Below, piece by piece: positions 1-8,191 of a DNA stretch of 64,000 nucleotides. The DNA lies in assembly GCA_039704465.1 (NCBI GenBank), contig JASFAU010000013.1:1054001-1118000 (forward strand), given 5' to 3'. A program made the position numbers and the translations under genes. Each line of letters begins with the position of its first letter. Within the stretch, counting starts at the first letter, position 1. Below the pieces are notes generated by a model. It worked only from the letters and a program-made list of their open reading frames with translations, was not told the origin of the DNA and searched no databases. The DNA is from Plasmodiophora brassicae (lineage: Eukaryota; Endomyxa; Phytomyxea; Plasmodiophorida; Plasmodiophoridae).

Positions 1-1028
1 ACGACGTTGAACCCCTGGGCCCGGCAGAAATCGGATACGGCCTGTTCGGGAACGTCAGCGACGTCGCCATCGACGCGAGGTGGCCCGTTCCCGTCTACCT
101 TGAGCGGGACGGCGACGTCCGCCTTCCTCAGCGCGGCGTGCAACTCGCCAACGTCGACGCTCTTCATGCACAGGACGTGGTCCAGCAGGCGCTCGTTCGT
201 GCTGATGAACTCGAGAATGGCGTCGGCGTGCCCGTCGCCCTTGTCGATCGCATCCGACGACGACGCGTCCCGTTGCACAGCTGGCCGCACCTGCCAGCGA
301 CAACGAGGCCCATCAGTGACTCGTCGTCGACGTCGCCGCTAGAACCAGCACCTGTACCTTCCGGGTTCGTCCCTGGGTCGGCGGCGATCGGAACGGTTCG
401 ATCTGGGACGCGTCCGGTCTGGCATGCGCCCTGGACGTCGTCGTCGCTGTTCCGGGCGCACGTGCAGGTCGGCTGGGAGCGGCGGCGGCGGCGGCGGCCT
501 GGTTGATGTGGACGGCGTCCCACGCGGCGGTCAGCTCCCCGACCATGTACGACTTGGACCCGTTCCTGAAGCCGTACGCGGCCATCCGCTTCCTGAGGTC
601 GGCGACCGGCATGGACGCGTAGTCCGGGCAGGGCGGGATGGCGACCTGGTCCCGAGGCACAGCAGCAGCGGCCGCCGCCCGACGGTTCCGACGTACAACG
701 GCCTGGCGCAGCGCCTGCAACGCGGCGATCTGGGCGTCGATGCGCGCGACGGCGTCGTCCGGCGTGCCGCCCTCGACGAAGACGCGCTCCAGGACCGCCA
801 GCGGTATCGACGAGCACGCCACCAGATGGTCGACGAACGTCCCTGCCATGACAGAGAGAGCGGTGTCACTGCCCCGTGCCCTGGCCACAACAACGACACA
901 CATTGTCGCGGACCCTGGACGCCGACCTGGCACAGGTAGCACTGGAACGCCTCGCCGGTGCCGCCTGCCATCTCGCTGTCGTCGCCGCACACGGACGCGC
1001 CACTGTGGTGATCCAGCAGCAGCGCCAT
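1..1028 (-). CDS. SLX4-like structure-specific endonuclease subunit (3' end off the window)
   Basis: Four exons fit with exact phases: 1028-902, 842-358, 290-99 and 41-1, running off the left edge. The first intron joins CYLC to a downstream H-x3-C, giving a UBZ4-like zinc finger split by an intron. The second exon carries a SAP-like segment (MPVADLRKRMAAYGFRNGSK) of the kind found in the SLX4 conserved C-terminal domain. The third holds AILEFISTNERLLDHVLCM and the last AVSDFCRAQGF, matching the order of the same domain, which binds the SLX1 nuclease. SLX4 scaffolds Holliday-junction and flap cleavage in the nucleus. At about 280 residues it is far shorter than animal SLX4 and nearer the minimal protist form. 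The start is the first in-frame ATG; a longer 5' exon cannot be excluded. Identification rests on motif order, not alignment. Confidence 0.6.
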
Positions 1029-1465
1029 GAGCGCAGGTCGACGGTCGACGGTCGGCCCCGGGACAACGGGACGCGCCGCGGACTCGATCGCCGCCCTAAA
1101 GCCCAAAATCCAACACGGGACCCATCGCGTGTTTCAACAGGGACGGATGGCGGCGTATGTTCAAAAGCGGCGGGATCGACCTAACGACGATCGTCAACGG
1201 TAACCGTAGGAACTCGACATCAGATCACGAAGTGCCATCGATCGATCGATGGGGCAGCAATTAACTGAACTGCCTCCGTCGAGCGATGCATTGCACAGCC
1301 CGAATGAAAGCCCGGATCCAGGCGTACGTGCCTCGCCAGAATCAGGCATGCGCGCATGCATGCATCTCAGGTGCGCGTACGTGAGCCAGGAAGCCCAAAG
1401 GCAGGTGCGCACACGGCCGGTTGTGTATTCAGTGTGGAAAACGGACGATCCGAAACGTGCGGATG
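1029..1465. other. Intergenic region; duplicated 3' flank of the RING-H2 gene
   Basis: I see no gene here. Positions about 1200-1440, read on the minus strand, resemble 20,505-20,640 on the plus strand, including a shared stretch around ggcttcctggctcacg. So the duplication that produced the two RING-H2 genes carried their downstream flanks along. Confidence 0.5.
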
Positions 1466-2354
1466 TCACTCATGTGTGGGGCACATGCTGGGCTTGACCA
1501 TAGAGTCGACATAGGCAGGCCGATCGAGAAAGATGTGCGTGGGGATGCCGGTGACCCCTTGGCTTGCGATTTCGAGATGCACCAGCGAGTCGGCTTCCGG
1601 TAGAAGGAGCGTCGCGCAGACAGGGCACGTGCCATGCCGTTGTAGATGAGCCTCGATACATTGGGGGTGGAACGTGTGGCTACAGCTGAGATACCGGAAC
1701 TGGTCCCCAGCGTTTGCCCATACACCACAACTGTCACATGATCTGGAGATGGTTGAGATGACGCAAAGGAAACAATACTGTGAACAATATCGTTTACCGG
1801 CCGTGACCGGGGAGCAACATCGCTACCTGTTCCAGGTCCGGTGGGTCTACTCGCTGGCTCCAGATGAATGCGAACGATGCCGCGGTATCACCCTGGTTTT
1901 GCAGTAACGCATGGCAGGCAATTAAGAACAGCTCCATGTCCAGATCGCATGCAGCCGACAGAATCAGTGGCGCGAGATCTGGTGACCAGGTTGTCGCGAT
2001 CCATTCCAGAGATGTATAGACGTCCTGTTACATGGGCGAGCACGACGTTGTTTCATCAGCATATCGGCGAGTGGCAAACGGGCGGAGACGTCAACTTACA
2101 CGATTGTTATTATTCATGAACTGCACGAGGTGCCACAAGGGCACGTGGCCGATTGTGGGCAAGGAGACGGAGTCCGCGACGCCGCCCAGTATTGCGCCAC
2201 GAAGAAAACCTGAGTGCATGAAGGCAGCCTCTCTTTTTACATCACAGGCATACGGAGGGCCTTCGGTTGGGTACAAGGAAATGGGTGGCAGGTCGGCTTC
2301 GCCGAGGCCAAGGAAGAAGGCAACGACGACAATCAGCGAAACGATCATCGACAT
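1466..2354 (-). CDS. Secreted RING-H2 finger protein (putative E3 ubiquitin ligase)
   Basis: Three exons, 2354-2100, 2024-1798 and 1742-1466, join with perfect phase (0 then 2) to give 252 residues. The N-terminus MSMIVSLIVVVAFFLGLGEA is a convincing signal peptide. The middle exon has a conserved block around EWIATTW and DMELFLIACHALLQNQ. The last exon encodes a RING-H2 finger: CDSC, then CSHTFHPQC, then CPVC, the spacing of zinc-binding E3 ligases. RING fingers recruit E2 enzymes. A secreted RING protein in a parasite would be a candidate host-acting ligase; secreted RING ligases have been reported as candidate effectors in Plasmodiophora brassicae. A paralogue lies inverted at 19,763-20,499 and shares both intron positions. 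Substrate and localisation are not knowable from sequence. Confidence 0.75.
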
Positions 2355-2735
2355 GGGTTCGTGCGAGCGGGTAGTTAGCTGGGATAGAAGTTTGTTGACA
2401 CCTGATCACACCTGGTCGTACCTTGCAGCTGAATGTGATCTGTCGTGCAGATGGTCGATATGGAACTGGCCGCCGACCTGGCCGCAAGCCGCAAGCCGGC
2501 GCACGCCAGTCCTGGGAAGTCCGAGCCAGTCCCGCCTCCACGCACGCTCGGCTCAACACCGCCCCCTTTTTCTATTATTGTACCCCAGAACATGCGTGGT
2601 GCGGACTGCGGAGTCCGCCAAGTCCGCAGTGCGGACTTGAAGCCTGCCGCCGCGACGGACCCACCGTGTTTGCCTGGAAACCGCTGCCATGGAACGTAGA
2701 GACCAGTACTCCACGCCGTACATGGTCACAGGTGA

Positions 2736-2789
2736 TCACTCAATGCGGCGGCCTGCATGCGGTAACATGCAGGCCGCCGGATTGAGTGA
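2736..2789. repeat. 24-bp-arm hairpin
   Basis: Arms 2736-2759 and 2766-2789 are inverted complements with a single mismatch around a 6-nt loop. The core is gcggcctgcatg facing catgcaggccgc. It lies in non-coding sequence at the start of the repeat-rich block. It could be a foldback-element remnant or an RNA hairpin. Confidence 0.8.
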
Positions 2790-2797
2790 CCATAAAT

Positions 2798-3146
2798 TGC
2801 TACATCGATAGTGGGGATCTCTCTCCTCATCGTCTTGATGCAGTGCCAGCAGAGCAGCCGGCAGCACCGGGACCACCTCATGATAGTCTCGATCGGAGGT
2901 TCGATCGGACGATCAGTTATGGAATACTGGATCTATCCACTAATCGCTGTATCGATAGTGGGGATGTCTCTGGTCGTAGTCCTGCTGCAGTGTCTGCAGA
3001 GCCGACGGCAGCACAGGGACCTCCTGGCTGTCGCGTACCAGCAGCAGGCCGCCACGCACCACATCATTGAATTGCTGGAGCATCTTGATGCAGTGCCAGC
3101 ACATCCGACGCCGGCACCGGGACCGCAAGACAGTCTAGCACAATAA
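2798..3146 (+). repeat. Membrane-protein module repeat, copies 1 (partial) and 2
   Basis: A partial copy at about 2798-2883 and a fuller copy at about 2885-3125 share the block atcgatagtggggat...tgcag...cagcaccgggac. Related copies lie inverted at 3885-4119 and direct at 4370-4622. Each full copy contains the gatcggaggttcgatcgg motif just before the ATG of a small membrane protein. Confidence 0.75.
2919..3146 (+). CDS. Small single-pass membrane protein, repeat-borne
   Basis: 75 residues beginning MEYWIYPLIAVSIVGMSL, an N-terminal hydrophobic helix of about 22 residues. A basic QSRRQHRD stretch, a glutamine-rich YQQQAA segment and a proline-rich tail (VPAHPTPAPG) follow. Two further copies of the same coding module occur nearby (initiating at 3974 minus and 4401 plus) with the reading frame preserved across the helix, which suggests coding constraint or very recent duplication. 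I recognise no family. It may be a real small membrane protein or cargo of a repeat element. Confidence 0.35.
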   Translation: MEYWIYPLIAVSIVGMSLVVVLLQCLQSRRQHRDLLAVAYQQQAATHHIIELLEHLDAVPAHPTPAPGPQDSLAQ

Positions 3147-3779
3147 TTGAATGAACACCTCGTCGGTACGACCAATTACATCTTGTTTGGCGAATGATAA
3201 TGACGAGGTAACCTCGCTGGCACTAGTCCCGGCCCGCTGGTGAACAGTACTGCGCTGTAGTGTCGGGTGTCTATGTACTAGCTAGTACATAGAATTAAGG
3301 TGTCGTGCTGGTGCCCCAGGTCACGGGCGCTGGAATCTGCATTCGCACGGTGCAGGCAGCCGCGCCAGGTCATGGGTGCGAGCGCCAGCCCACCGACATG
3401 TAAGGCACTGAATACGTGAGGGCCGAAGAACGACGTTGGCCCGCGAACCGCGAACCTGCGCACCTGTCAGGCCGAGACACAATAATGGTTCCAGGTGGTT
3501 GATGTAGTCCCGTGTCTGCAGACTCTTGACGGCACGTAATGACACAGAAACAGAATCCGTTTATCCATCGCATCGTCACGACGACGGCACCTTCGCCACG
3601 TCATCGTGCTAAATCGGGGCACGCAGTTTGTCTAAATATAGTCCAGGACCGTCAGGTCAGGTGGCAGCACGTTGATGTAGGGAACGAGACGCTATAAATA
3701 GAGCCCCGCTCTACATTGATGAGGCCCACGCCAGGTCGCTGGTCGGCATCGGAGATATCAGCACTGTATCAAAGGTGTG
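3147..3779. other. Non-coding stretch between repeat copies
   Basis: Several short open frames exist but none has a recognisable domain, signal peptide or splice-consistent extension. I see no gene here. Confidence 0.4.
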
Positions 3780-3884
3780 CAATGAAGCACGTGGGCCAGG
3801 CAGTACTCGCATAATGGCAAACCGCCCCGGTCCCAGAGCCATTCGAGGGAGATTTTTACAGTTCCAGACGCCCGTCTGTGCCCG
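3780..3884 (-). pseudogene. Fragment of a vacuolin-like SPFH gene (exon 2 relic)
   Basis: Read on the minus strand this encodes TGVWNCKNLPRMALGPGRFA. That lines up residue for residue with MGVWNYNGCPQVALQPGRYA in exon 2 of the vacuolin-like gene at 8192-10342. The same ~90 bp recurs in direct orientation at about 7620-7712 with few differences. It is an isolated exon fragment fused to the membrane-module repeat, so non-functional. Confidence 0.55.
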
Positions 3885-4119
3885 CCGTCGGCTCTGCTGG
3901 CACTGCAGCAGGGCGATGACGAGACAGATCCCAACTATCGATATAGCGATTAGTGGATAGATCCAGTATTCCATAATTGATCGTCCGATCGAACCTCCGA
4001 TCGCGGTCCACACGAGGGACCAGTACTCGACGCCGTTCATGATATCGCACACTGGCCGGGTTTTGGAGGCAGGACGGTTGCAATAAAAATACCGACAGTC
4101 CGTTCGGAGTCCTGCATCC
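3885..4119 (-). repeat. Left arm of a 235-bp inverted repeat
   Basis: Inverted complement of 4256-4490, nearly identical along its length and separated by about 136 bp. The arm contains copy 3 of the membrane-protein module (ATG at 3974, minus strand) plus a leader with ggatgcaggact and the run cggtattttt. Confidence 0.8.
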
Positions 4120-4255
4120 AACAAGAATGTGGGACCATCTAGAAGATATCCCTGACGATCACCCTCGGCTGATGACGGACGAGGTCATATTGTATGCCGT
4201 CTGATGGTCACGTTCGAGGCCGTCGTCGAACGTGACAGCAAGAAATATGCCAGTC

Positions 4256-4490
4256 GGATGCAGGACTGCGAACGGACTGTCGGTATTTTTGTTGCAGCCG
4301 TCCTGCCTCCAAAACCCGGCCAGTGTGCGATATCATGAACGGCGTCGAGTATTGGTCCCTCGTGTGAACCGCGATCGGAGGTTCGATCGGACGATCAGTT
4401 ATGGAATACTGGATCTATCCACTAATCGCTATATCGATAGTTGGGATCTGTGTCGTCATCGCCCTGCTGCAATGCCTGCAGAGCCGGCGG
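4256..4490 (+). repeat. Right arm of the 235-bp inverted repeat
   Basis: Pairs with 3885-4119. The downstream continuation to 4622 is shared with copy 2 at about 3010-3125 rather than with the left arm. The two arms therefore have different outer boundaries, which argues for duplication and inversion rather than a simple transposon with terminal repeats. Confidence 0.8.
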
Positions 4491-4631
4491 CAGCACAGGG
4501 ACCTCCTGGCTGTCGTGTACCAGCAGCAGGCTGTCGCGTACCAGCAGCAGGCCGCCACGAACCGCATCATCGAATTGCTGGAGCACCCTGATGCAGTGCC
4601 AGCACACCCGACGCCGGCACCAGAGTGTTAG
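4401..4631 (+). CDS. Small single-pass membrane protein, repeat-borne (copy 4)
   Basis: 76 residues, close paralogue of the 2919-3146 product. Same helix (MEYWIYPLIAISIVGICV), same basic segment and same proline-rich tail. It differs by an internal duplication of the YQQQA segment. The frame ends a few bases into the adjoining retroelement, so its C-terminus is set by the recombination junction at about 4622. Confidence 0.35.
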   Translation: MEYWIYPLIAISIVGICVVIALLQCLQSRRQHRDLLAVVYQQQAVAYQQQAATNRIIELLEHPDAVPAHPTPAPEC

Positions 4632-5020
4632 ACAACACATTGCGGTTGGCAGAGAAGCACAATCTGAAGTTCAACCTGGATAAATGTGACTTCTTCTTGA
4701 GGAAGGTGAAATTCGCTGGACGCATTTTCACGCCAGTAGGGGTATCCCACGATCCAGAACGAATCAGAATGCTCCAGCAGATGCAGTGTCCCAAAGCTGC
4801 AAGAGATTTGCAGCAATTCCTATATGCAGTGCAGTGGATGAGTAAGTCAATTCCGGAATATAGTCGGATTGTCTTACCCCTGCAAGACATCTATGAGAAA
4901 TCCATGAAGGATCAGCCAAGAAGGACCAAATCAGTCGCTGGGGGAGTTAGACTGAAGAGGCATGGCTGGAATGATCTGCAGGGAGAAACACTCAGCTGGC
5001 ATATCCCAGAGAGGATATGA
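4625..5020 (+). pseudogene. RT C-terminal fragment of the gypsy remnant
   Basis: Encodes LAEKHNLKFNLDKCDFF and VKFAGRIFTPVGVS, the connection after the YxDD motif in Ty3/gypsy RT, then PLQDIYEK leading to RNase H. The catalytic palm is absent. The frame ends at 5020 just where the RNase H frame begins, so a one-base frameshift near 5013 separates them. Confidence 0.75.
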
Positions 5021-7191
5021 TTCAATGCGTGTTTGCAGACGCCAGCAAGTTCCACAGGGCGGGAATGGTAACGCAGATCCCATTGGAAGATAAGGACCAA
5101 CCAGTGTGGGAAGCCAACCACCAACCACTAGGATTCACAGGACACAAATTCACAGGCTCAGAGTTGAACTGGTCGACACCAGACAAAGAAGCCAGTGCCC
5201 TGTTGGACGTGGTAGAAAAACTGGACGATCTCCTACAAACGGGAAAACCATTCAGACTGTACACAGACCACAGGAACCTCATGCACATATATAACCCACA
5301 GAAGTGCACACAACCAGCAGCAGAGAGGTTGGAACGCTGGGGAATGAAGCTGAGGAAGTACAAGTTCACGATTGAACATATTCCTTGGGAGAAGAATGTG
5401 TGGACGGATTTGCAAACGCGATGGGGAGTGGACAATGGTCTCAGAAGAGATGCTGATTTGGAAACCCAAATCGACACCGGACAAGTAAAGTACGAGGACG
5501 CCACAAACGTCTTCCGAATACTTCGAATTCGAAGTGATGAGGATCGCTCCAGTGATCCGGAAGCTTCGAATGGGGACATGGGGAATGAGGATCGAGTGAG
5601 TTATGCGGAAACCCATGAACGCGGTGTACCCAACAATACTGGGCGGGAGAATGAGGATCAAGTGAGGTATCCGGAAATCCACAACCGCTGGGGGCAACCC
5701 GCTGACAAATTCCGAGTCCAACGCATGCTAGAAAAGAAGCTTGTTTGGCCAACTGAGGAAGAAATCAGAGAGAGGCAATCAAAGTTCATGACGAACGACA
5801 AGCAAAACGACCTGAGGAAGAGCGACGCAGGCCTGCTAGTCAACAGCAGAGGCCAAATAGTCATCCCGTCAGAAGATGTGGAGCTCAGGGTCAGGCTAAC
5901 AGTCATTGCGCACGCTGCAGGCTTCGCGCATCGCAGCATCGATGACATGACGCAACTTCTAAGGAAGAAGTTTATCTGGAACGGCATATCAGAGGACATT
6001 AGGCGCATAGCCACAGGCTGCCTACACTGCAGACCCACAAGAGGTGGAGAGGTGTGTCCCAGACCATTAGGTCACGCGTGCCATGCAACCATACGTGGAC
6101 AGGTACTCCATATGGACTACCTATACATGATGCCGTCAATGGAAGAGGCTGGGCATGATTTCAAATGGATTCTCGTACTTCGAGATGACCTCTCGGGACT
6201 TGTACACCTTGTGCCGACTGTTGTACCAGACAGTTTGACAACAGTACAGGCACTGATGGAATGGAGATCCAAGTCAGGAACACCAGAAATCATAGTCTCC
6301 GACCAGGCATCATATGTCATGTCTGAGGTCACTAGGGAGTACAGTAAGCTTTGCAATGTTAAGCAACATTGGACAACCGCTTACATACATTATCCCAACG
6401 GAACGGTTGAAGTAGTCAACAAGCATGTGCTGGCACTATTCCGTGCCATTTGTTCCGACCTTCGATGGCAGAAGGAAGAATGGCCATGGCTAATCAAGGT
6501 GGTAGAGCATGTGCTCCATCATCGGCCACAGCAAAGACTGGGAGGGCGAGCGCCTGTGCAGGTTCACAGTGGGGTAGAACCAGATGACCCACTAGAAGCA
6601 GTCTGCATGAATCCTACACGAGAAACACAAGTTAGTGTTGCTCAACTCACGTCTGAGAGAATCCAAACTCTCACCGACGAGCTTATTGCCGCAATGAATG
6701 AGATGCACAAGGAAGTAGCAGATCTCAGCAAGCGCCAGAGAGCGCAACGGCGAGAAAAAGCGTCGGGAAATCGGAAGCCACCAAATGTATATCAAGGGGA
6801 TTTCGTTCTGCGAGCAGAAACGCTCAGGGCTGGAGAGAAACTATTTCTGAAATGGCGAGGGCCATACCGTGTTACTGAGGTTCACTCCAACTACATCTTC
6901 GAGGTCGAAGATCTAGCGAATGGGGATCATCACATTGTACACGGGAGTAGACTCCAATTCTACTGTGATCAAAAACTGAACATCACAGAGGAACTCAAAG
7001 AACAAATAGCCTATGATAATTCCCCATGGGAAATCCAAGAGATAATGGATGCACGCAAGAATCGTGAGCAAACCATTGAATTACGCATACGATGGCGGGG
7101 CTTCAGCGATGAGGAATCCACATGGGAACCGGCAAGCGTCATCATTGAAGATCAGCCACAAAATGGTGCAACATTTCATCAGTGGACATAG
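5017..7191 (+). CDS. RNase H - integrase - chromodomain polyprotein fragment
   Basis: 724 codons. Residues about 5-100 form the RNase H domain (CVFADASKF, then FTGSELNWSTPDKEA, then YTDHRNL). A linker carries three imperfect repeats rich in NEDR/VSYAE around residues 185-235. Integrase follows with its H-H-C-C zinc region (YLHCR-like CLHCRPTRG), an MDYLYMM aspartate, VSDQASY and a downstream glutamate. The last 60 residues are a chromodomain. The open frame is intact but lacks its upstream half, so it is unlikely to be expressed as a working polyprotein. Confidence 0.75.
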   Translation: MIQCVFADASKFHRAGMVTQIPLEDKDQPVWEANHQPLGFTGHKFTGSELNWSTPDKEASALLDVVEKLDDLLQTGKPFRLYTDHRNLMHIYNPQKCTQPAAERLERWGMKLRKYKFTIEHIPWEKNVWTDLQTRWGVDNGLRRDADLETQIDTGQVKYEDATNVFRILRIRSDEDRSSDPEASNGDMGNEDRVSYAETHERGVPNNTGRENEDQVRYPEIHNRWGQPADKFRVQRMLEKKLVWPTEEEIRERQSKFMTNDKQNDLRKSDAGLLVNSRGQIVIPSEDVELRVRLTVIAHAAGFAHRSIDDMTQLLRKKFIWNGISEDIRRIATGCLHCRPTRGGEVCPRPLGHACHATIRGQVLHMDYLYMMPSMEEAGHDFKWILVLRDDLSGLVHLVPTVVPDSLTTVQALMEWRSKSGTPEIIVSDQASYVMSEVTREYSKLCNVKQHWTTAYIHYPNGTVEVVNKHVLALFRAICSDLRWQKEEWPWLIKVVEHVLHHRPQQRLGGRAPVQVHSGVEPDDPLEAVCMNPTRETQVSVAQLTSERIQTLTDELIAAMNEMHKEVADLSKRQRAQRREKASGNRKPPNVYQGDFVLRAETLRAGEKLFLKWRGPYRVTEVHSNYIFEVEDLANGDHHIVHGSRLQFYCDQKLNITEELKEQIAYDNSPWEIQEIMDARKNREQTIELRIRWRGFSDEESTWEPASVIIEDQPQNGATFHQWT

Positions 7192-7563
7192 TAGTCATGC
7201 ATTGGCGGAAGAATTGCAGAAAATGCTGCCGCAATCATTGCAGAAAACCAGGTCCCAGAGGAAACCAGTCAAGCGAAAGACGCCAGGTCAGGCAGACGCC
7301 TCGACCAAGAGGCGACGTCGCACAGTTATGGTCACTGAACAAGATGGTTTTTAGTGGGTTTAGCGAGTGAGCCAGAAGGCAAGCCTCGCAGTACCTTGAC
7401 AAGGGTCATGGTCTCAGGGCCGCTCGACATCACGACGACGTCGAGGTCCGCCGCGCAAAAAGAGTGTGACGGACTGGGGAAAACATAACCTACGGAAGAA
7501 TGATTCCCATCACCCGTAACAGGAAGAGTGCAACTGGGAGTATTCCGTATGACAAGATGCCAT
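7192..7563. other. Non-coding stretch after the retroelement
   Basis: Holds the degraded 3' end of the element and unassigned sequence. No gene or clear LTR is visible. Confidence 0.4.
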
Positions 7564-8075
7564 TCATGCCAGCTCCAAGATCACAACACGAAGAGGGACG
7601 CTATCTTGAGGAGGGGCCATGAAGCACGGTGGCCAGTACTCGCATAATGGCAAACCGCCCCGGTCCCAGAGCCATTCGAAGGAGATTTTTACAGTTCCCA
7701 GACGCCCATCTGCGCCCGCGCGACGACGAGCCCAAACGGGCTCATCGACGCCAGCTGGCCGGTCTCGCGCGCGATCAAAAGGAACCCATGCCTCCGATGG
7801 CGCCGCCGGTCCATCTCTTCGAGCGCACCTGCGCAACGACATCCTCAGAGCCATTGAGCGTTCCGTTAGGCCCTAAACCACCCATGCCGAAATGCAAATT
7901 ATCCGTCATGGATGTCGCTTTCAACAAGCAGCGGGTACGCCTTGACTTCCTCGGGAATCGTCCAGCTGGACCTCCCCTGTCGGGGACCTCCGATCGCGTC
8001 GAAACGCACGTCGACGTCGGGAGACGTCGCTGCCCTTCCGCCGCCCGGTCGACATCGGCCATCATTGCATCATGC
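7564..8075 (-). pseudogene. Decayed tandem paralogue of the vacuolin-like gene
   Basis: On the minus strand, scattered blocks match exons 1 and 2 of the neighbouring gene. WTIPEEVKAYPLLVES corresponds to WSIPEDIKQHPFFVEV. A later MGVW block corresponds to MGVWNYNG but is followed at once by a stop. The order is right but the frames disagree, so it is a pseudogene lying directly downstream of the intact copy. The SPFH core is missing. Confidence 0.55.
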
Positions 8076-8191
8076 TAGCTGGGTGCGGAGAACGAAGCGT
8101 ACAGAGCAACCGACCCGTTTCATGATACACTGGACAATTGGAAAGTGTTGACAGCGACGTCGGCGCCGTTCACGACGCGTTGCTGGATCGG
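8076..8191. other. Short spacer
   Basis: Separates the pseudogene from the stop of the vacuolin-like gene. Nothing identified. Confidence 0.4.

Larger units (their letters stand above)
4622..7191 (+). mobile_element. 5'-truncated Ty3/gypsy chromovirus remnant
   Basis: Only the 3' part of pol survives: end of reverse transcriptase (thumb region), RNase H, integrase and a C-terminal chromodomain. Gag, protease, the RT catalytic core and recognisable LTRs are missing. Upstream the element breaks directly into the membrane-module repeat at about 4622. Integrase zinc residues (His and CLHC) and the D..D..E core are visible, and LRIRWRGF...STWEP marks the chromodomain. The family differs from the intact element at 23.6-28.9 kb. 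It cannot be autonomous. Confidence 0.85.

Noticed and set aside
3783..7712. ~90-bp direct repeats as LTRs of the truncated gypsy element
   Set aside because: They lack TG...CA ends and both match exon 2 of the vacuolin-like gene.
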